NCBI RefSeq assembly: GCF_010729485.1
Contig: NZ_AP022609.1
Location: 124,001-188,000 of the forward strand
Reading direction: 5' to 3'
Source of the DNA: Mycolicibacter hiberniae
Lineage (GTDB): Bacteria; Actinomycetota; Actinomycetes; Mycobacteriales; Mycobacteriaceae
DNA: 64,000 nucleotides
Made by a program: the position numbers and the translations under genes. The notes under the pieces were generated by a model. The model had not been told where the DNA came from. It saw only the letters and a program-made list of their open reading frames with translations, and did no database searches. How positions within the stretch are numbered: position 1 is the stretch's first letter; each line of letters opens with the position of its first letter. Below are positions 32,950-42,292 of this stretch, piece after piece.

Positions 32950-35900
32950 GTCGTCCGCCTCGTGTGCAGCAGGTCCGACAAGGCCACCACGAGTGATGCC
33001 GGCGGCCGCCAGTCGAACACCCCGGCGCGGTGCCCGTCGATGACCGGGGTGTCCGGGCCGCACATCCCGCGCACGAACAGATACAGCACCCCGCCCAGGT
33101 GCGTGTCCGGGGCGTAGCCGGGCAGTCGCCAGCGCAGGAAGCGGTGCAGCACGGCGGTATACAGCAGCGCCTGCAAGGGGTAATCCGAGTGCAGCATCGC
33201 CGAAGTCAGCCGGTTGAACCCGTAGTCGGCGGCCGTGTCGCCGAGCCGGTTGGTCTTGTAGTCGACCACCAGGAACCGCTGCTGCGGCACCCGCAGCACC
33301 ACGTCGATCGACCCGGACAGATATCCGCGCAGCGGCTGGCCGCCCAAGGCCTCGGTGGCCAGCCGGTCGGCGTATGCAGCGAACGGGTCGTCGGAGGGCA
33401 GATGCTCACGCAGCAACTCCCCGACCTCGGCCAGCCGTATCTCCGGTGCCGGTCCGTGCCGATCTCCGCCGGCCAGCGGGATCTCGAAATCCAATTCCCG
33501 CAACCGGTCTCGGGTACCGATCTGGCGCAGGGTCAATTCGTCGGCCAGCGGTCCCAGCGGGGTGTCGTGCAGGGGAACCAGGGCCGCCGCCAGCGCGGCC
33601 GGATCGGCATCGACAGACCACCAGTCGGCGTGCCGGCGCACGTGCGTCTCCAGCTCCGACGCCAAGTCCTCGGCGAACGGATCAGCCGTCTCCAGCACGG
33701 CGTGCACCAGGGAGCCGAACGCCGCCCCGGCGGGCAGCTCGGACATCGGTGACACCATCTCCGCCCCGGCCGGCGGTGGAGGTTCCCCGACGACGGCGAT
33801 GTCGTCGGCCTCGTCGTCGCGGGCGGTGAACTCCGGCTCGCTGTGCACCCCGGACGTCCCGGTCTGATCGGCCTGCCGAATCAGCCCCGAATACGAGGTG
33901 CGTCGCCAGCCGGTATCGATGTGCCGGTGGAAGTGCCGCGCTTGGAGCCCATCCGGTGGTGCCGGCGGGGAAGTAGGGGTAACGGGGGCGATCACCGAGT
34001 CCTCGATCACCAAACCGCCGGCGGCCTCCCACTGCCGGAAACAGGCCAGGGCCTCGTCATCGGTCGGCTTGGGCTCGCAGCGATCCGGCACCGCCGCCTC
34101 GCCGCGGCAGCGGCCCCGCAGCAGCCGGGACAGGCCACCGTTGGGTTCGTCGTAGGACGCCGCCCACCACGCCACCACCTGCGACTGCGCCCGGGTCAGC
34201 GCCACATAGGCGAGCCGGATGTCGTTGCGGGCGGCCTCGGCCAAACTCAACCGCTGCACGACGGTGTGGTCGGAGCTGTCCGGGCCGCCGATGTGCCGGC
34301 AGCGCACATCGGACTCGTGATAGAGCGGGATGGCTTCGTCGAACATGTGCCGGTTGAACGCGAACGGCAGATAGACGACGGGGAACTGCAATCCCTTGGC
34401 ACCCCACACCGTCAGGATCTGCACCGCCGCGGCGTCGGAATCCAGGCGGCGATTGTGCTGCCCACGGCCGATTCCCTGCGTGCATTGCCGCCGCAACCAG
34501 TCCCGCAGCGCCGGCAGGCCCAGCCGATCGCGGTGCGCGGCCTCATGCAGCAGCTGTGCCACATGCGCCAGATCGGTCATGGTGCGTTCGCCGCCGTACT
34601 CGCCGAGCAGACGGCGCTTGAGCCCGGCCACCTGTGCGGCCTCGAACACCGCCGCCGGCCCGTGCAGCCGCAGCTCGTCAGCCCAGTCCCGCAGGGTCGA
34701 GGCCACCTCGTCGGTCAGCGCGTCCGCGCCGTCGGCCAGTGCGGCCGCGGTGTGGCCGAAGAACACCGTCGCCGCGGCGGCCCGCACCAACCCGGCCCGG
34801 TGGGTGGCGTCGAAGGCCTCCAGCAGGCACAGCCAGTCGGCGGCCGCGGTCGAGGAGAACACGTCGGCATCGCCAGTGAACACCGCCGCAATCCCCGTCC
34901 GCAGCAAGGCTTCCTGGCAGACCGCCGCATCCTTGCTGTTCTCCACGATCACCGCCACGTCGCCGGGGCTGATGGGCCGCCCGTCGAACGTCGCCCCACC
35001 GGCACACAATGCGGCGACATCGGCGGCCAAGTCGTCGGGGATGTGCCGGCGCAGCGTGGTCATGGGAATGACGCGGTCTGCGCTGACGCCGGATGCCGCG
35101 CGACCCACCACCCGCAACCGGAACGGGGCCGCACTCGGTGTGCCGGCCAGCCGGCTGCCCACGACCGCGGCCTCCACGTCGTGCACCACGATCTGCGGGT
35201 CGCCCAGCGCCGCGCCGCCCATCACCGTCTGCAGGGCGTCGACCAGGACAGAGTCGCTGCGCCAATTCACCGCCAGGGTGCGCTGCTGCCCAGCGCTGCG
35301 CGCGGCCTGCAGGTAGGTGTAGACATCGCCGCCGCGAAATCCGTAGATCGCCTGCTTGGGGTCACCGATGAGCACCACCGCCGAATGCCCCACGAAGCCG
35401 CGCTCGATCACCTGCCATTGGATCGGGTCGGTGTCCTGGAACTCGTCGACCATCACGATGGGCCAACGCTGACGCATCCGATCGCGAGCCGGGGAGTCCA
35501 CCGGTTCCAGCGCGGCGGCCAACCGGCGCAGCAAGTCGTCGTAGCCCAGCACCCCGAGCCGGCGTTTCCGCAATTCCAGCTCGGTGCAGACCGCGTCGAC
35601 GAACCGCAGCCGCACCTCGGCAGCCGAACCCGGTTCCGGATTCTGCGGGCGCAGTTGGGCATACGGATCGGCAACCACCACCCGGGCGAGTTTGAGCGCG
35701 TCGCCGTAGCTCAGGGCCACCTCGTCGCGCTGGGTGCCGAACTGCGCGAGGTACAGGTCATCGACCACCTGGACCACCAGGTCTTCCAGGCTGTCCACCA
35801 ACTCCACCCCGGCGCTGGTGTCCCCGGCGATACCCAGCGATTTCAGGACCAGGTGGCAGAACTGGTGGGTGGTGGCGATGGTCGCTGCGTCGAAGCCCGC

Positions 35901-36233
35901 CAAAGCATCACGCAGCCGGCGGCACCGCAGTTCCCGCTCGGCGGCGCTACCGCCGAGCAGGTGTGCCACCAGATCGTTGGGCTCGCCGGCAGCGGTGCCG
36001 TCGAGGGCTGCCAGCGTCTGCACCAACTGTCGGCGGACCCGGTCACGCAGTTCCCGGGTGGCCGCGCGGCTGAACGTGATCAGCAACATCTCGTCCAAGG
36101 TGGCGTGTCCCTCGGCCAGGTAGCGAGTCACCAGCCCGGCCAGGGTGAACGTCTTGCCGGTGCCGGCGCTGGCCTCCAGCACCGTGGTGCTGCCGCGGGC
36201 CGGGAGCGGGCCCAGCAGATCGAAGCGCTCCAT
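32946..36233 (-). CDS. recB: Exodeoxyribonuclease V beta subunit RecB
   Basis: A 1095-residue UvrD-like helicase-nuclease from the ATG at 36233, which overlaps the recC stop by one base (TGATG). Walker A is LEASAGTGKTFT, motif II VDEFQDTDPIQW, later IYGFRGGDVYTY and YVALTRAQSQ. The C-terminal nuclease domain carries the LVVDYKTNRLG metal-binding motif. It is the 3'-5' helicase and the nuclease of RecBCD. Confidence 0.95.
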   Translation of the reverse strand: MERFDLLGPLPARGSTTVLEASAGTGKTFTLAGLVTRYLAEGHATLDEMLLITFSRAATRELRDRVRRQLVQTLAALDGTAAGEPNDLVAHLLGGSAAERELRCRRLRDALAGFDAATIATTHQFCHLVLKSLGIAGDTSAGVELVDSLEDLVVQVVDDLYLAQFGTQRDEVALSYGDALKLARVVVADPYAQLRPQNPEPGSAAEVRLRFVDAVCTELELRKRRLGVLGYDDLLRRLAAALEPVDSPARDRMRQRWPIVMVDEFQDTDPIQWQVIERGFVGHSAVVLIGDPKQAIYGFRGGDVYTYLQAARSAGQQRTLAVNWRSDSVLVDALQTVMGGAALGDPQIVVHDVEAAVVGSRLAGTPSAAPFRLRVVGRAASGVSADRVIPMTTLRRHIPDDLAADVAALCAGGATFDGRPISPGDVAVIVENSKDAAVCQEALLRTGIAAVFTGDADVFSSTAAADWLCLLEAFDATHRAGLVRAAAATVFFGHTAAALADGADALTDEVASTLRDWADELRLHGPAAVFEAAQVAGLKRRLLGEYGGERTMTDLAHVAQLLHEAAHRDRLGLPALRDWLRRQCTQGIGRGQHNRRLDSDAAAVQILTVWGAKGLQFPVVYLPFAFNRHMFDEAIPLYHESDVRCRHIGGPDSSDHTVVQRLSLAEAARNDIRLAYVALTRAQSQVVAWWAASYDEPNGGLSRLLRGRCRGEAAVPDRCEPKPTDDEALACFRQWEAAGGLVIEDSVIAPVTPTSPPAPPDGLQARHFHRHIDTGWRRTSYSGLIRQADQTGTSGVHSEPEFTARDDEADDIAVVGEPPPPAGAEMVSPMSELPAGAAFGSLVHAVLETADPFAEDLASELETHVRRHADWWSVDADPAALAAALVPLHDTPLGPLADELTLRQIGTRDRLRELDFEIPLAGGDRHGPAPEIRLAEVGELLREHLPSDDPFAAYADRLATEALGGQPLRGYLSGSIDVVLRVPQQRFLVVDYKTNRLGDTAADYGFNRLTSAMLHSDYPLQALLYTAVLHRFLRWRLPGYAPDTHLGGVLYLFVRGMCGPDTPVIDGHRAGVFDWRPPASLVVALSDLLHTRRTT

Positions 36234-39200
36234 CACCGCACCGACCGTTCCGCGCGCAACAGCGGCAACCACAGCCGGGCGGCCAGGGCGCCCAGGCGGG
36301 TGTCCTCGCCGTCGACGGCCTCCCCGGGGCGCGGCGGGCCCAGCAGCACCTCGAACGGCGCACGGGCCCCCCAGACCCGGACACTGGCGGGTTCGGCGTC
36401 CTCGCCCGGGAAGCGCTGTGTGGTCCATCTGCTCCGGGCATACCCGACCGGGTCGCGGCCGGCGTGCCGCTTTTCGGCCCACGCAAACGAGGTTTTGACC
36501 GGCAGGGGAAGCGGTTCGCAGCGGCCGATGTCATAGAGCCACACCAGTTCCCGCAGGGTTTCGCTCGCCTCCGATGGCGGCCCCAGCAGCCGCTGCAACA
36601 CGCGTTCGCCGTCGCGGGCCCGGCCGATGCAACGGGCGCTCCAGGCGGTGTCCGGATACGCAGCCGCCAGCGCCACCAGCGGAATCCAGGCCTGCAACAG
36701 ATGGGTGTCGCGCAACTTGGAGTAATTCACCGATACCGTGCTCCCACCGAACACCGGGGTGACGGTTCCGGTCAGCCGGCGCCCCCCGCCGAGATCCAGA
36801 TCGAGGTCGTAGGTGGCCGGCGTGCCGACCCGGTGTTCGTGTGCCGCGCTGGCCAACAGCACCACCCGGTCCCGAATCTGCTTGGCGGTGCGCCAGCCCA
36901 GCTGGCCGGGCGGCAGGCTGCCGCGCCGCCATTCGGCCTCGATGGCCTTGGCAGGGTCGACGCCGAGCAGCATGTCGTGCAACATCCGGTTGCCGACCGC
37001 CCATTCGCCCAGCGCGTCGATCTCCACCGGCATGCCGTCTTCGACCTCGTCGACCTCCCACGGCAGGGTGTAGTTCAGCGCACTGAAGAACCCCTTGACC
37101 GGGTCCTTGAAGAACTTCAGCAGGTCGACGAGCGCGATGTCACCGGCCGGCGGCGCGGGCAACGCACCGTCGATGAACCGCGGTGCGTCCCGGCGCGTTC
37201 CGGCGGCGGTTTTAGCGGCCAGCGGCACGGTGGGGTCGAAGGTGAACGGCACGTCGGGGATCAGGCGCCCGGGTTCGACATTCTTGACGTCGAACGGCTG
37301 CAGCGGGTGCTCCACGATGAGCTGGTCGCGGACGGGCTGCGGGGTGGTGTGGTCGAGCGCGTCGATCAGTTCGGCCAGCGGGACCGCGGGCGGGCGGGGG
37401 TGGCCGGTGTGTTCGTCGGCGCCGGTGTAGGTGATCACCAGCTTCTCGGTGGCGGCGGTGATCGCGTCCAGCAGCAATTGCCGATCCTCGGAACGGATGT
37501 CGCGTTCCCCGGTCAGCGGGGCGCGGGCCAGCACGTCGTCGCCGTCCGGGAGATCCAGCCGGGGGAACACCCCGTCGTCGACCCCGAGCAGACACACCAC
37601 CCGATGCGGCACCGACCGCATCGGCACCATGGTGCACACCGTCAGGGTTCCGGTGCGGAAGTTGGCGCGGGTGGGCCGTCCGGCCAGGTGGCCCGACATC
37701 AGTACCCGGACATCGGGCAGCCGCAACGCGGTGTCGCGGCGCGCGCCGGCGTCGTCGAGCACCTGGGCGAGTTCCCGCTGCAGGTGGGCGCTCTGCCACG
37801 CGTCCTCGGCGTCGGCCAACTGGTCGACACCGGCACGGAGGGCGGTGATCCAGTCGTCCAGCGGGCGGGTGCCGTCGAGAGCGTCCACCGCCGACTGCAA
37901 CCGCGTGACGAACTCCGCGAGCGTGCCGGCCAGCTCCACCTGGCTGCTGCCGACGTCGTCGAGCGGCAGCGCGGTATCGAGCCAAGCCTGCGAATCGTCC
38001 GACATCGCCACCCCGGTCAAGAGTCGGTCCAACCCGAAACGCCAGGTGTTGTGCACGATCCGGGACAGCCCGTAGCGCTCCCGGGTGTGCGGATCGAAAC
38101 CCCACCGGATATTGGCGGTACGCACCCAGGTGGTGATCTGCGCCAGGTCGTCCTCGGTGAAACCGAACTTCGCCCGCACCGGCTCGGTGTGGGCGAGGTT
38201 GAGCACCGCGGTCGCGGTGGCGCGGCTGCCGGCGATCTCCAGCAGCTCGGCCGCCACCCCCAGCAACGGATTGGTCTGGCTCAGCGCCCGGTCGGCCAGC
38301 TGCACCCGCAGCCGGTGCGCCGGATGGGCCTGTCCGGCCAGCTCGCCCAGCCCGAAATCGGCGACGATCAGCGGTGCGTAGGTTTCGATGTCCGGGCACA
38401 TCACCACGATGTCGCGCGGCTCGAGAGTCGGATCGTCGTGCAGCAGCCCCAGCAGGACTTCGCGCAGCACGTCGACCTGCCGGGCCGGACTGTGGCAGCT
38501 GTGCACCTGCACCGAGCGGTCCCGCACCGCCTTGCTGCGCCCCGCCGGTCGCACCGCATTGGCGCTCAAATCCGACTGCAGCCAGCCCAGCAGGGTATCG
38601 GGATGGGCTGTCGCACCCAGATATTCATCGCTGTCGGGGGAGTTCGGCAGCGCCCGCTGCAGCTCACGCAGATCGCGGCCCAGCGTTTCCAGCAGCGGAT
38701 GGTGGGCCCGGTGCCGCGACGGGTCCTGCCTGCGCGGCACCACGCCGTGCACGCCGCTCAGTTCCCGCCACAGCGCATCGGAGGGATGCGGCAACCACAG
38801 GTGCAGGTCGTGGTGGCTGGCCAGCGCGTCGAGCAACTCGATGTCGGTGGCCGCCAACCGGGTGTGGCCGAACAGCGACAACCGGGCCGGCAGCGTCTCG
38901 GTGGGCGCCTGCCGCAGCCGGGCGACCGTAGCGCGGTGCCGCTGATCGGGCGGATCGATGCCGACGGCGGCGACCAGAGCCCGCCACAGCGGCGGCTGCC
39001 AGTCCAAGTCGCCGGGCAACGCGCCGCCGGCGCCGTCGGTGGACTCGCCGGCGCTCCAGTCGGCGAGCAACCGCGGCCGCTGGCGGGCATAGGAGGCGAA
39101 CAGGCCGGCCAGCCGGCGGGCCACCGCGTAGCGCCGCCCGCGGCGCAGCTCACCTTCCGGGCTGGGGTCCCCGTGGCCCACATGCTTTGCCAGCGTGGCG

Positions 39201-39529
39201 CACCAGGGCTGATCCAGGCTGGCGTCGATCACCGCCAGCAGCGGCCAGGTCATGGCATTGCCGGACCACGGATCGTCGTCGCCGGCGCCGGTGATCTCAG
39301 CGATCAGCGAGGCCGGACTGCGGAACCGCACACCCGCGCACACCCCGTCGCCGCCGAGACCGGCACCCAGCGTGTGCGACAGGCGTTGAGACAGCCAGCG
39401 CTCCACCCCGCGGGCCGGCACCAGCACCAGCTCCTCGGCGAACGGGTCGGGCGGCGGGGTGGCCAACAGCGCACCGAGGCCGTCGGCAAGGGCGTCGGTG
39501 CGTTCGGCACGGTGCAGGTGCAGTCCCAT
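36233..39529 (-). CDS. recC: Exodeoxyribonuclease V gamma subunit RecC
   Basis: A 1098-residue RecC. The start chosen is the ATG at 39529 (MGLHLHRAERTD), which matches the start of the M. tuberculosis protein; an ATG four codons earlier is possible. The N-terminal ARGVERWLSQRLS and FGHTRLAA segments are RecC-typical and the protein has the inactive helicase/nuclease folds of the subunit. RecC holds the complex together and reads Chi-like sites. First gene of recC-recB-recD, all overlapping. Confidence 0.93.
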   Translation of the reverse strand: MGLHLHRAERTDALADGLGALLATPPPDPFAEELVLVPARGVERWLSQRLSHTLGAGLGGDGVCAGVRFRSPASLIAEITGAGDDDPWSGNAMTWPLLAVIDASLDQPWCATLAKHVGHGDPSPEGELRRGRRYAVARRLAGLFASYARQRPRLLADWSAGESTDGAGGALPGDLDWQPPLWRALVAAVGIDPPDQRHRATVARLRQAPTETLPARLSLFGHTRLAATDIELLDALASHHDLHLWLPHPSDALWRELSGVHGVVPRRQDPSRHRAHHPLLETLGRDLRELQRALPNSPDSDEYLGATAHPDTLLGWLQSDLSANAVRPAGRSKAVRDRSVQVHSCHSPARQVDVLREVLLGLLHDDPTLEPRDIVVMCPDIETYAPLIVADFGLGELAGQAHPAHRLRVQLADRALSQTNPLLGVAAELLEIAGSRATATAVLNLAHTEPVRAKFGFTEDDLAQITTWVRTANIRWGFDPHTRERYGLSRIVHNTWRFGLDRLLTGVAMSDDSQAWLDTALPLDDVGSSQVELAGTLAEFVTRLQSAVDALDGTRPLDDWITALRAGVDQLADAEDAWQSAHLQRELAQVLDDAGARRDTALRLPDVRVLMSGHLAGRPTRANFRTGTLTVCTMVPMRSVPHRVVCLLGVDDGVFPRLDLPDGDDVLARAPLTGERDIRSEDRQLLLDAITAATEKLVITYTGADEHTGHPRPPAVPLAELIDALDHTTPQPVRDQLIVEHPLQPFDVKNVEPGRLIPDVPFTFDPTVPLAAKTAAGTRRDAPRFIDGALPAPPAGDIALVDLLKFFKDPVKGFFSALNYTLPWEVDEVEDGMPVEIDALGEWAVGNRMLHDMLLGVDPAKAIEAEWRRGSLPPGQLGWRTAKQIRDRVVLLASAAHEHRVGTPATYDLDLDLGGGRRLTGTVTPVFGGSTVSVNYSKLRDTHLLQAWIPLVALAAAYPDTAWSARCIGRARDGERVLQRLLGPPSEASETLRELVWLYDIGRCEPLPLPVKTSFAWAEKRHAGRDPVGYARSRWTTQRFPGEDAEPASVRVWGARAPFEVLLGPPRPGEAVDGEDTRLGALAARLWLPLLRAERSVR

Positions 39530-39609
39530 CGCGGCCACCATAAACCGCGGCCCCGACGTCCCGTGCCGTCTCGGCACCCGACGGGCCGGGCGCCGAACCA
39601 CCGAACCGC

Positions 39610-39637
39610 TGAACCGGCGGCCGGTGCACATCGTGTG
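39610..39637 (+). promoter_or_regulatory. Sigma-L-type promoter of the DsbE/Mpt53-CcdA operon
   Basis: Plus strand: TGAACC (39610-39615), 16 nt, CGTGTG (39632-39637). The ATG of the thioredoxin-like gene is 6 nt further on, so the transcript is probably leaderless. In M. tuberculosis mpt53 is a sigma-L target, which supports the call. Confidence 0.75.
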
Positions 39638-39643
39638 CAAGGC

Positions 39644-40129
39644 ATGAGGATCTACACCCTGATACTGGCCGCTGTCGCCGCACTGCTCGTCAGCCTGGCC
39701 GCGCCCCCGGCGGCTACGGCAGCCGACGAACGACTTCAGTTCGCCACCACCACCATCGACGGGGCACCCTTCGACGGCGCCGGACTGCAGGGCAAACCGG
39801 TGGTGCTGTGGTTCTGGACGCCGTGGTGCCCGTTCTGCAATGCCGAGGCACCGTCGGTGAGCCAGGTGGCCGCCGCCAACCCGCGAGTGACGTTCGTGGG
39901 AATAGCGGCACACTCCGATGTGGCCGCCATGCGCAACTTCGCGGCCAAGTACCACCTGAACTTCACCAACCTCAACGACGCCGACGGCGAGATCTGGGCG
40001 CGCTTCGGGGTGCCCTGGCAGCCCGCCTACGTCTTCGAACGCTCCGACGGCACCTCGACGTTCGTGAACAACCCCACTTCGGCGATGACTCAGAAGGAGT
40101 TGTCCGACCGCGTCGCGGCCCTGGCGTGA
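39644..40129 (+). CDS. Exported DsbE/Mpt53-like thiol-disulfide oxidoreductase
   Basis: A 161-residue protein. A signal peptide covers about residues 1-26 (ending ATAADE), followed by a TlpA/DsbE-like thioredoxin fold with the redox motif WCPFC (in FWTPWCPFCNAE) and the cis-Pro loop VPWQPAYVF. It closely resembles Mpt53, which oxidises exported protein thiols. The stop overlaps the CcdA start (GTGA), so electrons or oxidising power are exchanged through the membrane partner. A sigma-L-type promoter precedes it, tying it to the sigL locus at 5 kb. Confidence 0.88.
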   Translation: MRIYTLILAAVAALLVSLAAPPAATAADERLQFATTTIDGAPFDGAGLQGKPVVLWFWTPWCPFCNAEAPSVSQVAAANPRVTFVGIAAHSDVAAMRNFAAKYHLNFTNLNDADGEIWARFGVPWQPAYVFERSDGTSTFVNNPTSAMTQKELSDRVAALA

Positions 40130-40989
40130 GCCCGGACCTGCCCGCGCTGGCCTTCGCCGCAGGGCTGGTGGCCGCCCTCAACCCGTGCGGGTTCGCGCTG
40201 CTGCCCGCCTATCTGGCGCTGGTGGTACGCGGGCAGGGCGGTGGCACCGGGGTCGCCGTGGGCCGGGCGCTGGTGGCCACCGGGGCCATGACGCTCGGCT
40301 TCCTGGCGGTGTTCGGCGCCTTCGGGCTGCTCACCGTCGCGGTTGCCCAGCGGGTGCAGCAGTATCTGCCCTACGCCACGGTCGTGATCGGCGCCGTGCT
40401 GGTCGTGATGGGTGTGTGGCTGCTGGCGGGCCACCGGCTCGCGGTGATGTCGTTGGGTGGGCGGTGGGCACCGACCGCCCGGATCGGATCCATGTTCGGC
40501 TACGGCATGGGCTACGCGTGCGCATCACTGGGTTGCACGATCGGTCCTTTCCTGGCGGTCACCGGGGCCGCACTGCCCGCGGGCACGTCCGGGGCGCTGG
40601 TCTACCTGGCGTACGCGGCCGGCTTCGGGCTGCTGGTCGGGGTTCTGGCGGTCGCCGTGGCGCTGGCCAGCTCGGCACTGATCGCCCGGATGCGCCGCAG
40701 CACCCGCTACGCCGGCCGGGTCAGCGGTGCGCTGCTGGTCGCGGTCGGGCTGTACGTCGGCTACTACGGCTACTACGAAATCCGGCTGTTCGAGCTGAGC
40801 GCCGGGGCGGATGACCGGGTGCTGGCCGTGGCGGGCCGGCTCCAGGGCGCGCTCGCCGGCTGGGTGCATCAACAGGGGGCCTGGCCCTGGCTGTCGGTGC
40901 TGGCGCTCATCGCAGTCGGGGCACTGGTGCGCCGCCCGCCGACCCGGTCATCGACGCCGACGCGCAGCCCCCCGACCCGCCACGAATGA
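40126..40989 (+). CDS. CcdA/DsbD-family membrane thiol-redox transporter, first copy
   Basis: A 287-residue protein starting at GTG 40126 within the DsbE stop. Six or more transmembrane helices, with conserved cysteines in ALNPCGF (helix 1) and SLGCTIGPF, the redox pair of CcdA. The C-terminus ends in a Pro/Arg-rich cytoplasmic tail. It likely passes thiol redox equivalents from cytosolic thioredoxin to the exported DsbE/Mpt53-like partner. Equivalent to the mpt53-Rv2877c pair of M. tuberculosis by arrangement. Confidence 0.87.
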   Translation: MSPDLPALAFAAGLVAALNPCGFALLPAYLALVVRGQGGGTGVAVGRALVATGAMTLGFLAVFGAFGLLTVAVAQRVQQYLPYATVVIGAVLVVMGVWLLAGHRLAVMSLGGRWAPTARIGSMFGYGMGYACASLGCTIGPFLAVTGAALPAGTSGALVYLAYAAGFGLLVGVLAVAVALASSALIARMRRSTRYAGRVSGALLVAVGLYVGYYGYYEIRLFELSAGADDRVLAVAGRLQGALAGWVHQQGAWPWLSVLALIAVGALVRRPPTRSSTPTRSPPTRHE

Positions 40990-41026
40990 GAGCGCCGAAC
41001 CGGGTGTCCTCGTTAGGCTGGCAGGC

Positions 41027-41146
41027 GTGAAAGCCGTTTGTTGCAGCAACACCGAACCTGTCGCCGACTCACCGACTCCGATCCCGTCCCGGGCCGCCAC
41101 GTTCCCGCTTGGCCCCACGTGCTCGGTGCCGGAGGTCACCGGGTGA
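41027..41146 (+). CDS. Cys-Cys leader ORF overlapping the phosphofructokinase start
   Basis: A GTG at 41027 opens a 39-residue frame starting VKAVCCSN and ending in a TGA that overlaps the phosphofructokinase GTG (GTGA). A -10-like TAGGCT (41014-41019) ends 7 nt before the GTG, so it may be leaderless. Consecutive Cys codons near the start recall the polycysteine leader ORFs known in mycobacteria to attenuate downstream genes according to cysteine supply. Only two Cys are adjacent here, with a third near the end. Confidence 0.5.
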   Translation: MKAVCCSNTEPVADSPTPIPSRAATFPLGPTCSVPEVTG

Positions 41147-42252
41147 GCGAGGGCATCAAACGCATCGCGATCAGCACCGGCGGCGGCGACGCACCCGGTC
41201 TCAACGCCGTCATCTACGCCGCCACCCTCGCTGCGCTTAGCCGGGGCTGGGACGTCGTCGGGATCCGCGACGGCTACAACGGGTTGCTGCTCGGCGACGA
41301 GTACCCCGACGGCGGGGTGATCGAGCTGACCAGGGACCGGGTCCGGGGCATCATCCACCAGGGCGGCACCATTCTGGGCAGCACCAACCGCGGTAACCCG
41401 ATCGCCTACCCGGTGCAACAGCCCGACGGCAGCTGGATCGAACAGGACCGCACCGAGGAGTTGCTCGGGCGCTTCGACCAGCACCGCATCGACGCGCTGA
41501 TCACCATCGGCGGTGACGGCTCGCTGTCGATCGGCCATCACCTGCATCAGGCGGGGCTGCGGTTGGTCGGGGTGCCCAAGACCATCGACAACGATCTGGA
41601 GTGCACCGCGGCGACGTTCGGCTTCGACAGTGCCGTCGACTTCGCCTCGGAATGCATCGACCGGCTGTTCTCCACGGCCACCTCGCACAGCCGGATCCTC
41701 GTCGTGGAGGTGATGGGTCGCTACGCCGGCTGGATCGCCCTGCACGCCGGGATGGCCTCGGGAGTGCACGCCATCTTGATCCCGGAGATCCCGTATCGCC
41801 TTGATCCGGTGGCAGCGCTGATCAACGAACGTGCGCAACGCGGTTCGACCTACTCGATCGTGTGCGTGGCCGAGGGAGCCAAACCGGTGGGCGGGGTGCA
41901 CACCGTGGCGGGCAAAGCGGTGGGCCAGGCCGAACGTCTGGGCGGGGTCGGGACCAAGGTCGCCGCCGAACTCGAGGCACTGACCGGGCGCGAGTCTCGC
42001 GCCGTGGTCCTCGGACACCTGCTGCGCGGCGGTTCGCCGAGCTCGGGGGACCGGTTGCTGGGACTGCGGTTCGGGGCGGCGGCGGTGCGGGCCCTCGACG
42101 AGGGACACAGCGGGGTGATGGTGGCGCTCAACCCGCCGACGGTGGACTATGTGCCGTTGGCTGCGGCCACCCGCCAGCAGAAAGTGGTTCCGCTGGACTG
42201 TGATGCGATCCAAACCGCGCGCGACCTGGGCATCAGGTTCGGCGACGAATGA
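41143..42252 (+). CDS. 6-phosphofructokinase, actinobacterial type
   Basis: A 369-residue PFK from GTG 41143, with GGAGGT 6 nt upstream. Motifs: STGGGDAPGLN (phosphate binding), GGDGS (the Gly at the key position points to ATP rather than pyrophosphate), PKTIDND with catalytic Asp and the Lys usual in actinobacterial PFKs, then EVMGRYAGW and LRGGSPSSGDR. It phosphorylates fructose 6-phosphate in glycolysis. It differs from PfkA of M. tuberculosis in the GGDGS motif (GGEGT there), so it may be a second isozyme. Its start overlaps the Cys-Cys leader ORF. Confidence 0.9.
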   Translation: MSEGIKRIAISTGGGDAPGLNAVIYAATLAALSRGWDVVGIRDGYNGLLLGDEYPDGGVIELTRDRVRGIIHQGGTILGSTNRGNPIAYPVQQPDGSWIEQDRTEELLGRFDQHRIDALITIGGDGSLSIGHHLHQAGLRLVGVPKTIDNDLECTAATFGFDSAVDFASECIDRLFSTATSHSRILVVEVMGRYAGWIALHAGMASGVHAILIPEIPYRLDPVAALINERAQRGSTYSIVCVAEGAKPVGGVHTVAGKAVGQAERLGGVGTKVAAELEALTGRESRAVVLGHLLRGGSPSSGDRLLGLRFGAAAVRALDEGHSGVMVALNPPTVDYVPLAAATRQQKVVPLDCDAIQTARDLGIRFGDE

Positions 42253-42292
42253 CGGCTGCGCCGGTGCGGCGGATGGCGGATCGGCGGAAGCC

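Noticed and set aside
36464..39643. Long plus-strand frames opposite recC and recB
   Set aside because: They mirror well-supported RecC/RecB coding sequence and are low-complexity in Gln, His, Arg and Gly. Only the segment from 39644 onward is a gene.
41143..42252. Pyrophosphate-dependent phosphofructokinase
   Set aside because: The GGDGS motif has Gly at the discriminating position. The Lys in PKTIDND is also present in ATP-dependent actinobacterial enzymes.
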